The translations under genes were made by a program, and so were the position numbers. The notes below the pieces were generated by a model. That model was not told the DNA's origin, searched no databases, and worked only from the letters and a program-made list of their open reading frames with translations. This document shows, piece after piece, positions 1-8,743 of a stretch of 64,000 nucleotides of DNA. Source of the DNA: an uncultured Pseudoteredinibacter sp. (GTDB lineage: Bacteria; Pseudomonadota; Gammaproteobacteria; Pseudomonadales; Cellvibrionaceae); assembly GCF_947502065.1 (NCBI RefSeq), contig NZ_CANMYE010000008.1:47889-111888 (forward strand). Reading direction: 5' to 3'. Within the stretch, counting starts at the first letter, position 1; each line of letters opens with the position of its first letter.

Positions 1-321
1 CAGGACGGTTACTTTTTAAGCAAACAAAAGGAATGGGTTGATGGCCGCGATGCCAGCGTGCTTTACCGCAGCCCGCACCGCGACGAAGCGTTGAATCAAA
101 TGGTTGAAGTCAATTCCAAGGACTACACCCAGCGTATTAGTATCGTCGACTGCCAACTCAGCGAGAAGCGCCACCCCATATTGGACCCTGAAAGCCTACC
201 TGAACCTAAGATTGAGCTGCCAGAAAACGAGGCGAGTACTGAAAATGACGTCCCCGAAGCAGGCGCGCAAACAAGTGACGCCGAAATTAACGCCAGTGAG
301 ATAGCCAGCAACGATCAATAG
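1..321 (+). CDS. 3' end of an unrecognised gene (5' truncated by window)
   Basis: An open frame runs from the first base to a TAA-type stop just before gshA, so only the C-terminal 106 residues are visible. The visible part begins with a mixed charged stretch (KEWVDGRDASVLYRSPHRDE), then becomes an acidic, low-complexity tail rich in Glu, Pro, Ala and Ser with no hydrophobic segment. I do not recognise the family. It lies 41 bp upstream of gshA on the same strand, so the two could be co-transcribed. The disordered acidic tail suggests a soluble protein. The true start is outside the window. Confidence 0.7.
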   Translation, partial: QDGYFLSKQKEWVDGRDASVLYRSPHRDEALNQMVEVNSKDYTQRISIVDCQLSEKRHPILDPESLPEPKIELPENEASTENDVPEAGAQTSDAEINASEIASNDQ

Positions 322-362
322 TATCCGCTGCGCGAGCAAAAATTTTACCTTGAGGTTGTACC

Positions 363-1949
363 GTGAGTTTAGATAGCACCCTACTTGAAGCCTTAAACGA
401 TAAGGCCAATCGCCCACTGATAACCGGCATCCTTAGGGGTATCGAAAAAGAGAGCTTACGCATTCAGCCCGATGGCAATTTATCCCTGCAGGCGCATCCG
501 CAAGCCCTAGGCTCTGCACTTACTCATCCACAGATAACCACAGATTTTAGTGAAGCTCTACTGGAGTTTATTACCGCGCCTTCTCATCGCCTGGATGAAG
601 TTCTAAAGCAACTTGAACAACAACACCGTTTTACTGCACAACAAATTCAAGATGAATTGCTGTGGGCAACCAGTATGCCCTGCATGCTTGGCAGCAATGA
701 AGAAGTGCCTGTAGCACGCTATGGCAATTCCAATGTCGGCCGCATGAAAACCTATTACCGCTATGGCTTAGGTCATCGCTATGGCCGCAAGATGCAAACC
801 ATTGCTGGCATTCACTATAACTTTTCTCTGCCAAGCGCCTTCTGGGCCATGCTGCACACTCAAGAAAACAGCAGTTTGGATTTACAGCAATATAAAACCG
901 AGCGCTATTTTGATTTGATTCGAAACTTTCGTCGATATTTTTGGCTACTGCTGTATTTGTTTGGGGCATCGCCAGCCGTGTGTCGCAGTTTTGTCAAAGA
1001 TCAACCTCACAATCTACAGGCCTTTGGTAAAGACGACCACAGTTTGCACGCGCCATTCGCGACATCATTACGTATGGGTGATCTTGGTTATCAAAGTAAT
1101 GCGCAAAAAACCTTGTTGGTGTGCTACAACGAGCTAGATAATTATCTACATACTTTGACCGAAGCAATCAACACTCCTTATGAGCCATACGATAAAATTG
1201 GTACTGTTGATGCCAATGGTGATTACCAGCAATTAAATTCTAGTTTGCTGCAAATTGAGAACGAATTTTACAGTACGATTCGCCCTAAGCGCACCGCAAG
1301 ATCTGGTGAGACAGCCCTAAGCGCATTGCACCAACGCGGCGTTGAATATATTGAGGTCCGTTGTTTAGACGTAAATCCTTATTCACCAATTGGCATTACC
1401 CAAGAGCAAATTCATTTTCTCGACACCTTCTTACTGTTCTGCCTATTAAAAGACAGCCCGAAAACTGATTGCGCAGAATACCAGCGCATGCAGGAAAACC
1501 AAAAACTCACGGTTTACCGTGGCCGCGACCCAGAAATGAAACTACAAACCGCAGAAGGTGACAAGAGCATTAGTGAATGGGGCAGCGAGCTTATTGAACA
1601 AATGCAGCCTATCGCTGAACTGCTCGATAGCGCTTATAAAATCGAAGGCCACAGCCAAGCTCTAAAAGAGCAATTGGCCGTCGTAAAGGATCCTGCGCTC
1701 ACACCGTCTGGTAAGTTATTGCAAACCATGAAGAATGAGGACAAAACCTTTTTCCGCGTTGCCATGGATCTTGCCGAGCAGCATCAGCAGAGCTTTTTAA
1801 ACAACCCTTTAAGTGGCAACGACTTAGATCGCTATGAAACTCTCGCAGTAAACTCTTTGGCCGAGCAAAAGAAAATTGAGGCCGAAGAAGATATCGATTT
1901 CGAAAGCTACTTGGCTAATTTCTACGCCCAGTATAAACCTTTCGAATAA
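363..1949 (+). CDS. gshA: Glutamate-cysteine ligase (gamma-glutamylcysteine synthetase)
   Basis: Catalyses ATP-dependent joining of glutamate and cysteine, the first and rate-limiting step of glutathione synthesis in the cytoplasm. The 528-residue length and the N-terminal GIEKESLRI block, the SMPCML segment and the GRKMQTIAGIHYNFS block are typical of the enterobacterial-type GshA family. The start is GTG, supported by a GAGG Shine-Dalgarno sequence about 7 nt upstream; no ATG lies nearby in frame. The next gene begins 13 bp after the stop. gshB is not in the window. Identification is firm from sequence alone. Confidence 0.96.
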   Translation: MSLDSTLLEALNDKANRPLITGILRGIEKESLRIQPDGNLSLQAHPQALGSALTHPQITTDFSEALLEFITAPSHRLDEVLKQLEQQHRFTAQQIQDELLWATSMPCMLGSNEEVPVARYGNSNVGRMKTYYRYGLGHRYGRKMQTIAGIHYNFSLPSAFWAMLHTQENSSLDLQQYKTERYFDLIRNFRRYFWLLLYLFGASPAVCRSFVKDQPHNLQAFGKDDHSLHAPFATSLRMGDLGYQSNAQKTLLVCYNELDNYLHTLTEAINTPYEPYDKIGTVDANGDYQQLNSSLLQIENEFYSTIRPKRTARSGETALSALHQRGVEYIEVRCLDVNPYSPIGITQEQIHFLDTFLLFCLLKDSPKTDCAEYQRMQENQKLTVYRGRDPEMKLQTAEGDKSISEWGSELIEQMQPIAELLDSAYKIEGHSQALKEQLAVVKDPALTPSGKLLQTMKNEDKTFFRVAMDLAEQHQQSFLNNPLSGNDLDRYETLAVNSLAEQKKIEAEEDIDFESYLANFYAQYKPFE

Positions 1950-1961
1950 ACTCCACTGATT

Positions 1962-2618
1962 GTGAACTATCTCGCCCATGCTTTTCTTTCTGGTGACAAC
2001 AGAGAAGTTCAGCTGGGCGGGTTACTGGGTGATTTTGTCAAGGGCCCTATTTATAGCCCAAAAGATCAACCTTTAAACAGCACTGCTAATAAATCAACCG
2101 TACTACAATTCGATAACATCCGATTTGGCATTCAACACCATCGTGCTATCGATGCCTATAGCGATTCCCTTGTAAGCTTTCGCAACTGCGCCAGTTTATT
2201 TGATAAAAAGTATCGACGCATTGCCGGAATCATCGTGGATATTTGTTTCGATCACTACCTAGCCAAACAATGGTCGCAACATAGTAAAACCAGCTTAACT
2301 GAATTTTCCGCTGCCCTTTATCCTAAAATGAGCGACTGCCAATTGGCACCCGAGAATTTTAAGCGCTTTAGCCAACGTTGTATTGAGGCGAGGCTATTCG
2401 AGATCTACCAGGATCGAGCGACCATTAAAGTGGCATTAGAACGTGTAGCACAGCGCTTAAGTCGCCCCAAACTTATGGCCGGTGCTTACGAACAATGGGA
2501 AGCGATTTACCTAGAAATGGAACGACTTTTTGAAACTTGCTTTGGGGAGATTAAAAGCTGGGCAGCGGCTAGACTTGCCAAGCACGGTTACCACTTTCAA
2601 CAATGGCAACCCCTGTAA
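1962..2618 (+). CDS. acpH: Acyl carrier protein phosphodiesterase family (AcpH, DUF479)
   Basis: A 218-residue protein beginning MNYLAHAFLSG and followed by GGLLGDFVKG, the signature opening of the AcpH/DUF479 family. The E. coli member removes the 4'-phosphopantetheine arm from holo-acyl carrier protein. The motif FGIQHHRAIDAYSD with paired histidines and an aspartate resembles the HD-type metal site of the family. The start is GTG with no good Shine-Dalgarno sequence, so translation may depend on readthrough of ribosomes from gshA, 13 bp upstream. Substrate is inferred from family only. Confidence 0.85.
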   Translation: MNYLAHAFLSGDNREVQLGGLLGDFVKGPIYSPKDQPLNSTANKSTVLQFDNIRFGIQHHRAIDAYSDSLVSFRNCASLFDKKYRRIAGIIVDICFDHYLAKQWSQHSKTSLTEFSAALYPKMSDCQLAPENFKRFSQRCIEARLFEIYQDRATIKVALERVAQRLSRPKLMAGAYEQWEAIYLEMERLFETCFGEIKSWAAARLAKHGYHFQQWQPL

Positions 2619-2669
2619 GGCGAAGATCGTTTGTACTTGTTACATCTGGGCATCCTGCTCTTGAGCACT

Positions 2670-3116
2670 TTATTTTTGGACTACAAAATTAGTAAAGAAC
2701 AAATCTTCAACACCTTTTTTGGTTTTATCTTCTTTTAATAGAATCCGGCGAACCTCTTCCAATGCCTTTTTACGCATTGTCTCTCGACCATCTAGGCTAT
2801 TGATGGCCTCTTCAGTTTGGCGACTAAATAACATCACTATATTATTACGAATATAGGGCAGATGATGACGGACCGAGTTGGCTACATGAATAGAATCAAC
2901 CCTTACTGAAATTTCAGCGCGCAAGTATTTTAAACGCCCCTGGCCACCATAATTGAGTACAAAAGCAGGCTGTAGCGGTACATAGAATGGCCCAGCCGGA
3001 CCAATAGCTTCTTCATCCTGGGCTACGGCCGTAGGTACGGCCAGAAGCGTTGCCATAGCGATCGCCACAAACGCGACTGCTGTTTTTTTGGCCAAACCCG
3101 CAAATACGATGTTCAT
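2670..3116 (-). CDS. Orphan FliL-domain periplasmic protein
   Basis: A 148-residue FliL-like protein. In flagellar systems FliL sits beside the stator at the basal body, but no other flagellar gene is present here. The N-terminus (MNIVFAGLAKK, then a hydrophobic run ending AVAQ) reads as a cleavable signal peptide rather than the usual single anchor. The rest has the FliL pattern: a beta strand ending YLRAEISVRV, then paired helices with IRNNIVMLFSRQ and a C-terminal LFFTNFVVQ strand. The ATG chosen here has GAGGA 5 nt upstream; an in-frame start 13 codons earlier lacks support. It is transcribed away from dsbB. The role is probably envelope-related but unknown. Confidence 0.78.
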   Translation of the reverse strand: MNIVFAGLAKKTAVAFVAIAMATLLAVPTAVAQDEEAIGPAGPFYVPLQPAFVLNYGGQGRLKYLRAEISVRVDSIHVANSVRHHLPYIRNNIVMLFSRQTEEAINSLDGRETMRKKALEEVRRILLKEDKTKKGVEDLFFTNFVVQK

Positions 3117-3252
3117 ATAATCCTCAAATTGCCCTAGGGAACTGCTCTGTGGCACTTAGGTCCAAATAGCTGCCCTATATATGGTAAACTGGCGGCCCTT
3201 TGGATATGGGCCCTTGCCTGTAATTTTAGTCAAACTTCGGGATTTCGCAGAC

Positions 3253-3741
3253 ATGCCATTACCCAATCCTCGCATGACCAACCTAATAATCTTTATCGGC
3301 TGTGTTGCGCTGATCTTAATTGCTTTAGGCTTTCAAGAAATAATGGGCCTAGCACCGTGCCCTCTTTGCATCACTCAACGCATCTTTGTGGTGGCTGTTG
3401 GCTTGTTCGCCCTTGCCGCGTTTATCCATAATCCCGCCGGTACCGGCCGTAAACTTTATGCTGCTGGCGGCTTCCTCATGGCCGTTGCCGGTAGCGGCTT
3501 CTCTGGCCGTCACTTGTACCTACAAGGTTTACCGCCCGATCAGCTACCATCTTGCGGACCGGGCCTTAGCTATATGTTTGAAACCTTCCCCTTTATGGAA
3601 GCCTTAGAGATCCTGCTAATGGGTGACGGCAACTGCGGTGAGGTTATGTGGAGCCTATTCGGTCTAAGTATGCCTGGCTGGGTTTTAGTCGCCTTTATTG
3701 GCCTAGCCCTGTTCAACGTCTGGCAGTTCTTGCGCCGTTAA
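3253..3741 (+). CDS. dsbB: Disulfide bond formation protein DsbB
   Basis: Inner-membrane quinone reductase that reoxidises DsbA. Four hydrophobic segments are visible. The first periplasmic loop carries the CPLC redox pair (about residues 36-39), and the second loop has the LPSCGPGL and GNCGE cysteines expected for the pair that contacts DsbA. The ATG at 3253 gives 162 residues, a normal length for the family. A longer frame back to 3181 would add about 24 mostly non-membrane residues, and ATG 3274 is another possibility. In Pseudomonas a dsbB paralogue (dsbH) lies beside algQ, as dsbB lies near rsd here. Confidence 0.92.
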   Translation: MPLPNPRMTNLIIFIGCVALILIALGFQEIMGLAPCPLCITQRIFVVAVGLFALAAFIHNPAGTGRKLYAAGGFLMAVAGSGFSGRHLYLQGLPPDQLPSCGPGLSYMFETFPFMEALEILLMGDGNCGEVMWSLFGLSMPGWVLVAFIGLALFNVWQFLRR

Positions 3742-3759
3742 GGCGCGCTTGAGCCAATA

Positions 3760-4101
3760 ATGGTTAGAGGTTTACTGGTATTATTTTTCTTTCAGTGGCT
3801 AGGTGAGTGGATCAGCTTAGCCACCCAGGCCCCGATACCCGGGCCTGTAATCGGCATGCTACTGCTATTACTTGCGCTACTCATCCGCCAAAAAGTCTCT
3901 AGTGACTTGCAACAAAGCAGCCATATGCTGGTGCAACACTTAAGCCTGCTTTTTCTTCCCGCCGGTGTCGGTATCTTTTTTTTAAGCGAGCAAGTATTAG
4001 CACAATGGCCAGCGATTGCTGCGGCCATGGTGGCAGGTACTTTCATCAGCCTTTTGCTAAGCAGCTGGATAGTAAAGAGCCAGGTGAAGTCCGATGATTG
4101 A
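3760..4101 (+). CDS. lrgA: CidA/LrgA family holin-like membrane protein
   Basis: A 113-residue protein with four hydrophobic segments and the family motif PIPGPVIGMLLLL, followed by a loop rich in Ser and Gln and an FLPAGVGIFF segment. These small proteins pair with LrgB-type partners and are linked to murein hydrolase control, cell lysis or export of small metabolites. The gene overlaps the next one by 8 bp, a sign of translational coupling. It starts 18 bp after dsbB, so it may share that transcript. The function of this particular pair cannot be decided from sequence. Confidence 0.88.
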   Translation: MVRGLLVLFFFQWLGEWISLATQAPIPGPVIGMLLLLLALLIRQKVSSDLQQSSHMLVQHLSLLFLPAGVGIFFLSEQVLAQWPAIAAAMVAGTFISLLLSSWIVKSQVKSDD

Positions 4102-4828
4102 GCAGCTACAACAAGCCTTTTTACGTTTTGCTGAAAACAGCCAGCTTAATCAATTGAGCGCCATAATACTGACTTTAGGTGCCTACCAATTTGGCCAATA
4201 TTGCTATCAACGCAGCGGCCGGCTGATGCTGCTTCACCCTGTCGTCATCGCCGGCTGTATTATTGCAGCCGCGCTCAACTACTTTGATATCAGCTATCAG
4301 CAATACCGAGATGGCAGCCAGCTATTTTATTTTCTATTGGGCCCGGCAACCGTAGCGCTGGCCATTCCCTTATACCAAGAATTTCGCCATATCCGCCTCT
4401 TGGCGCGCCCGGTACTGATCACCGTAGCCCTTGGCGCCACGATAGCCGCCACTAGCGCGGTATTGCTGGCAGGCTTGATGGGAGCCGAAGGTGAAGTTTT
4501 ACGCTCCATCGCCAGCAAGTCGGTCACCACTCCTATCGCCCTGGGTATCAGCGATAAAATTCACGGCATAAGCACGCTAACTACCGGCGTGGTAGTGGCG
4601 ACGGGAATCATCGGTGCACTGCTAGCTCCGATAGCTTTTTACTTTTGCGGCCTTCGCGACCCTCGCCTGCAAGGCATAGTACTGGGCCTCAATGCCCACG
4701 GCATTGGCACCGCCGTCGCCTTTGAGAAAAGCGCTTCTTGTGGCGCGTTTGCCAGCTTAGCCATGGGCTTAACGGGCGCATTCACCGCGTTGACCTTGCC
4801 TTACGCTATTAGCTACTTCGGCATTTGA
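4094..4828 (+). CDS. lrgB: LrgB family membrane protein
   Basis: A 244-residue polytopic inner-membrane protein, the usual partner of LrgA/CidA. The conserved block around SKSVTTPIALGISDKIHG and the late segment GLNAHGIGTAVAFEKS match the LrgB/CidB/PLGG1 family. PLGG1 in plants exports glycolate and glycerate, while bacterial pairs have been tied to programmed lysis and pyruvate uptake, so the transported compound here is unknown. It overlaps lrgA by 8 bp and is followed by a 236-bp gap before rsd. Confidence 0.9.
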   Translation: MIEQLQQAFLRFAENSQLNQLSAIILTLGAYQFGQYCYQRSGRLMLLHPVVIAGCIIAAALNYFDISYQQYRDGSQLFYFLLGPATVALAIPLYQEFRHIRLLARPVLITVALGATIAATSAVLLAGLMGAEGEVLRSIASKSVTTPIALGISDKIHGISTLTTGVVVATGIIGALLAPIAFYFCGLRDPRLQGIVLGLNAHGIGTAVAFEKSASCGAFASLAMGLTGAFTALTLPYAISYFGI

Positions 4829-5064
4829 CTGTTCAAATAACTGCCACGCAGGATAATTATTAACCACAATTTTAAGAAATTTTGGACTCCCGCCATTTTT
4901 ATCCCAGACTGATCTAAGAACTAGCTCACACTTTCTTGCGAGGCGACCGTTCGTCTTCTACTTTTAAATAACAAGATCGAAAAAAGTCGACACTACAGCC
5001 GCTTGAACATCCTAAATTCGCAAGCGAGCAGTTATCGGCAAATATGAAGAAGCAGAGGTGACAT

Positions 5065-5529
5065 ATGCTCGAGCATTGCAGAACACATCAGGAATTATGG
5101 GGCGGCGTTAACCGTACATTGGACGGTTGGTTTGAGGCACGAAAACAACTACTCGTGGAATACTCGGCATTATGCCAGCGCTTAGATGACATGGAGAGCC
5201 CCGCTCTGAAAGCACGCTTACGCCGTTTCTGCCAAAGCTTGATGGACTATGTCTCCACTGGACATTTCGAGGTCTACGAACAGCTTGAAACCGAATCCAA
5301 GCGCTATCAAGATAAGGAAGCCCTGCTCCTAGGCAGCCGACTCTATAAACAACTGCAAAGCTGCACCGAAGTCGTTTTAGATTTCGATCAGCGTTACACC
5401 CAGCTGGATAATCTCGGTAGCCTAGCTAGAGACCTGTCCAAATTGGGCCTATGCCTAGAAAAACGCTTCTTCGTTGAAGATAGCATGGTAAGTGTTATGC
5501 ACGATGCCCATCGTGAGCAGGCAGCCTAA
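5065..5529 (+). CDS. rsd: Rsd/AlgQ family sigma-70 regulator
   Basis: A 154-residue all-helical protein matching Rsd/AlgQ: the start MLEHC, a WF-x-ARKQLLVEY segment, and LRRFCQSLMDYVSTGHFEVYEQL. Family members bind region 4 of the housekeeping sigma factor and shift RNA polymerase towards alternative sigma factors; the Pseudomonas homologue AlgQ affects alginate and virulence genes. The start ATG has a GAGGTG ribosome site 5 nt away. A 236-bp upstream region gives room for its own promoter. Family call is firm; the regulatory outcome is inferred. Confidence 0.92.
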   Translation: MLEHCRTHQELWGGVNRTLDGWFEARKQLLVEYSALCQRLDDMESPALKARLRRFCQSLMDYVSTGHFEVYEQLETESKRYQDKEALLLGSRLYKQLQSCTEVVLDFDQRYTQLDNLGSLARDLSKLGLCLEKRFFVEDSMVSVMHDAHREQAA

Positions 5530-5619
5530 CAGCTGCCGCTAGACCAGTACCGCAAATACTGTACTTTTCAGACATGCGGCCGCTACAGTAGGCATAGGTT
5601 TAACAACTAGGAAACCGCC

Positions 5620-6606
5620 ATGCTGCGTGCCGCACTTCGCACATCTTTTGTTATCGCTACGCTTTTATTCCTCGGCGCCTGCGAACCCCTTCCTGAGCCC
5701 AAAGCTAGCTTTGAAGTTGCTGTACAAGGTAGCCATATGGGCAGGCTTTCCAACAATGGCAGCCGCGCTATCATCGGCTCAATTAATCACGGTGGCAGCC
5801 TGTGGCAGGTGTTAAAAAAAGAACGCCTGTACGATTGGAACCATAGCAAAGAGAAAACCACCTTAGTGGCCGCGGCCTTCTCACCTGAAGGCGACTGGGC
5901 CATGACCAGCGATTCCCATAGCATAGTCCTGTGGAAAGTTGAAAGCGGTGAAGCCTTCCGTTTTTGGACAGCCCCAGGCGAAGTGCTTTCCATCGCTTTG
6001 GCACCCAATGGTGAATATGCACTGCTCGGCATGGCCGATCACAGCGCGGTGATCTTTGATAGCAAACGCGGTGGTGTTAAGCGTCGCTTTAATCACTCGG
6101 GCCGAGTGCGCAGCGTTGATTTAAGTGCGGATGGAAAGCTGGCCCTTACCGGATCTGAAGATCGTAGCTCGACTTTGTGGAGTGTTGCTTCAGGCAAAGC
6201 CTTGCAGACTATGCAGCATGAAGAAGACGTACAGCTAGTTAGATTGAGCCCTAAAGGCGACCGCGCCCTTTCTGCCGCAAAATACGATAAAGCCGTTGTG
6301 TGGAATACCAGCAATGGCAAAGCCATTGGTGAGATTCCACTGTCAGCCGAAAAGATTAAACGAGGCTTGCGCTTTAGCGCCGCACGATTCTCTTCAAGTG
6401 GACGCTATTTATTGGTTGGCCGCCCCGATCAACGAGTACAACTTTGGGATACCAAGTCCATGAAGACTTTAGCTGAATGGGGCGTACTGAAACGAGACGC
6501 CTGGAAGCCAACAAGTGCCGCCATCCAAGATGTTGCCTTTGCCAGCGCCAAGCGGACTTACTATGCCATTGCTTCTAATGGTTTTATTCATCAATTAGAG
6601 CGCTGA
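5620..6606 (+). CDS. WD40-repeat lipoprotein
   Basis: A 328-residue protein with a lipoprotein signal (hydrophobic run ending LFLGAC, Cys about 21), so probably lipid-anchored in the envelope. The mature part is a beta-propeller of WD40-like repeats: recurring units of about 40 residues end in Trp-containing strands such as SIVLWKV, SSTLWSV, AVVWNT and VQLWDT, with Asp-Gly or Pro-Gly turns between. WD40 propellers are scaffolds, and no catalytic motif is visible. The ATG is preceded by AGGA. The gene stands alone on its strand, convergent with the alkylsulfatase-like gene. Confidence 0.85.
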   Translation: MLRAALRTSFVIATLLFLGACEPLPEPKASFEVAVQGSHMGRLSNNGSRAIIGSINHGGSLWQVLKKERLYDWNHSKEKTTLVAAAFSPEGDWAMTSDSHSIVLWKVESGEAFRFWTAPGEVLSIALAPNGEYALLGMADHSAVIFDSKRGGVKRRFNHSGRVRSVDLSADGKLALTGSEDRSSTLWSVASGKALQTMQHEEDVQLVRLSPKGDRALSAAKYDKAVVWNTSNGKAIGEIPLSAEKIKRGLRFSAARFSSSGRYLLVGRPDQRVQLWDTKSMKTLAEWGVLKRDAWKPTSAAIQDVAFASAKRTYYAIASNGFIHQLER

Positions 6607-6669
6607 TGTGCAAGCGGTGGAGCTTGTTAAGGCTCTACGGCTTAAAAAGCAAAAGATTAAGTTCACATT

Positions 6670-8643
6670 CTAAGGCTCCACAATGGCAAAAGGCTCTTCA
6701 TTTTTATCTAGCAGGGCGAAGAAACGCATTAGATCAATGCGGCTTCCTTCAAGACTCAATTGATCCGATGTCAGCAGTCCCGCAAGCTTTACGGTTCCCA
6801 AAATCACATCTAAAAACAAACCATGGGATATATTTAAAGTAGCATCCGCTTCTTCATCTTGCTTCGCCAGGCGATGATGAAGCACCGAGTTTTCTATCCA
6901 TAAAAAGTAGCTCTGCTGAAGATCAGTGAAGTTAACTTTTAAACTAAGCTCGACTCCTTCAGCTTCAGGGCCATTTAGTTGAGCCGCCATCGCTGAGAAA
7001 AACTCCTCCACAGGCGCATGCTTCATTAAATCCTTCGCTGAAGCCAAGCTGATCATGGTTGAGCTTTTACCCTGCTCCAACTCCATGGCAGCAGACAGGT
7101 ACGCATCACGCCATGGACCAGATTCAGCCTGATAAGCTAATTGGGTATAAGCCTCGGCTAAAAGCTGTTTTGCCTCTCCACTGCGATTAGCAAACACTAA
7201 ATGATTCAGTAATTCTGCAGCCCAACGGTACTCACCTTCTGAAACCGCTTGCTGAGCCTGCTCTAACACAGCTGACTCACCGCCCATTGCACGAACATAC
7301 TTCTCTGCAGCCGCTTCTGGCGGAAGGGGATTCAAATTAGCAGGGTTAGCATCGTACCACCCAAAATACGCTTGATAGACAGCTTTAGAATTGTGACTTG
7401 TCGTTCCATAGTAACCGCGGTTAGAGAAATTAGCCGCCAAGCTTTTGGGTAACTCTATTTGCTCTGCAATTTCCTTCGGCGTTAATCCTTTGTAAGCCAA
7501 ACGCAAAGTTTGGTCATGAATATATTTGTAAGTATCGCGCTGACCTTTTAGAAAGCTATCAATTTCCTCACTGCCCCATATTGGCCAATGGTGGCTAGCA
7601 AAGTAAATTTGTGATTCTGAAAATAAGTTACGCGCTTCCTCAATATAATCACTCCAGGCTAGCGCATCGCGAACCTTAGCCCCACGTAAGGTATAGAGGT
7701 TGTGCATATTTCTTGATAAAAGTTCAGCGCCACAGAAGGCTTTTTGTTTAGGTAGGTAGAATGTCAGTTCTGCAGGCGCTTCTGAATTAGGGGTATATTG
7801 AAATTCAATATCCACACCATCGACGGTATGTCTTTGGCCCGTTTCTGATACCAGCACATTTGGCTGTACGATGCCGACAGTACCGAAAGCTGGTGCTTTA
7901 CCTAAACCCGTATCGACATGACCGAAAATATTTTTAGGTAAATCTCGGCCATACATATAAACCGCTCGACGCCCCATGGTCGGGCCAGCCAGAATGTTTT
8001 CGCTGGTGGCTTCTTCCATAAAATTTTCAGGCGCTATGATTGGAATGCTTGCGGCCTGTTTAGGATCAACAACAGCCAAGGCGCCACCAAAATGGTCGAC
8101 ATGGCTATGGGTCATAATTAAACCCGTAACCGGCTTATCACCTAAATGCTTACGAGCAAAGGCCAAAGCCGCGGTCGCCGTTTCTTTTGTGGTGAGCGGG
8201 TCTACCACAACCCATCCCGTCTGACCTTCAATTAAAGTCATATTAGAAAGGTCATAGCCGCGCAGCTGATAAATTCCTTCGGCAACTTGGTAAAGGCCGT
8301 GTAGATTATTCAGACTGGCCTGACGCCAAAGGCTAGGGTTTACCGTATCTGGAGCCGTTCCTTGAATGAAATCATAGTCATTCATTCGCCAAATCACTTC
8401 GCCATCAGCGGTTTTAATTTCTAAATTGTCGTCTCTTGCGATAAGACCGCGGTTGGCCTGCTCAAAATCACGCTTATCATCTAAGGCAAGCTGCTCCGCC
8501 ACGGCTTTGTTTTTAGCTATTGTGAACTGGCTAGCCTTAGCATCACGCCCAGCCACACCGTCATTGTCCTCTGCCCCGCAGGCCAGCAATAAACCACTAA
8601 TGCCCAGTAGCATTGCTTTTGTCTTGTAGTTTTTTAGGGTCAT
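6670..8643 (-). CDS. SdsA1/YjcS-type alkylsulfatase-like metallo-beta-lactamase lipoprotein
   Basis: A 657-residue member of the SdsA1/YjcS group of alkyl sulfatases, which use two metal ions to release sulfate from alkyl sulfate detergents. The metal motif THSHVDHFGG is intact, followed downstream by an AELLSRNMHNLYTLRG block and a SHHWP segment. The C-terminal part carries helical dimerisation and SCP2-like lipid-binding regions as in SdsA1. The chosen ATG has AAGGAGAG a few bases upstream and opens a lipoprotein signal ending LLLAC, so the enzyme is probably lipid-anchored, unlike secreted SdsA1. It is divergent from a Crp/Fnr regulator across a palindromic site, which suggests control by that protein. 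Alkyl sulfate as substrate is a family inference. Confidence 0.88.
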   Translation of the reverse strand: MTLKNYKTKAMLLGISGLLLACGAEDNDGVAGRDAKASQFTIAKNKAVAEQLALDDKRDFEQANRGLIARDDNLEIKTADGEVIWRMNDYDFIQGTAPDTVNPSLWRQASLNNLHGLYQVAEGIYQLRGYDLSNMTLIEGQTGWVVVDPLTTKETATAALAFARKHLGDKPVTGLIMTHSHVDHFGGALAVVDPKQAASIPIIAPENFMEEATSENILAGPTMGRRAVYMYGRDLPKNIFGHVDTGLGKAPAFGTVGIVQPNVLVSETGQRHTVDGVDIEFQYTPNSEAPAELTFYLPKQKAFCGAELLSRNMHNLYTLRGAKVRDALAWSDYIEEARNLFSESQIYFASHHWPIWGSEEIDSFLKGQRDTYKYIHDQTLRLAYKGLTPKEIAEQIELPKSLAANFSNRGYYGTTSHNSKAVYQAYFGWYDANPANLNPLPPEAAAEKYVRAMGGESAVLEQAQQAVSEGEYRWAAELLNHLVFANRSGEAKQLLAEAYTQLAYQAESGPWRDAYLSAAMELEQGKSSTMISLASAKDLMKHAPVEEFFSAMAAQLNGPEAEGVELSLKVNFTDLQQSYFLWIENSVLHHRLAKQDEEADATLNISHGLFLDVILGTVKLAGLLTSDQLSLEGSRIDLMRFFALLDKNEEPFAIVEP

Positions 8644-8694
8644 ACCACTCTCCTTCATTTGATGATTGTTATAGCACGCAGGGCAAGGTATAAA

Positions 8695-8710
8695 TGTAAA
8701 CAAATTTACA
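8695..8710. promoter_or_regulatory. Perfect Crp/Fnr-type palindrome between divergent genes
   Basis: TGTAAACAAATTTACA is an exact inverted repeat with 6-bp arms and a 4-bp centre. It matches the spacing of Crp/Fnr sites (TGTnA-N6-TnACA). It lies 33 bp upstream of the Crp/Fnr-family gene and 51 bp upstream of the alkylsulfatase-like gene, so one bound dimer could control both. Which regulator binds is inferred from position. Confidence 0.7.
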
Positions 8711-8743
8711 ATTGGCATTAATGGACAAATTTTAGGCGGCAAT

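Noticed and set aside
3760..4828. lrgAB as a toxin-antitoxin pair
   Set aside because: Both proteins are polytopic membrane proteins of the CidA/LrgA and LrgB families, not a toxin with its antidote.
6606..6842. 78-codon plus-strand frame after the WD40 gene
   Set aside because: It lies mostly antisense to the C-terminus of the alkylsulfatase-like gene and has no ribosome site or recognisable sequence.
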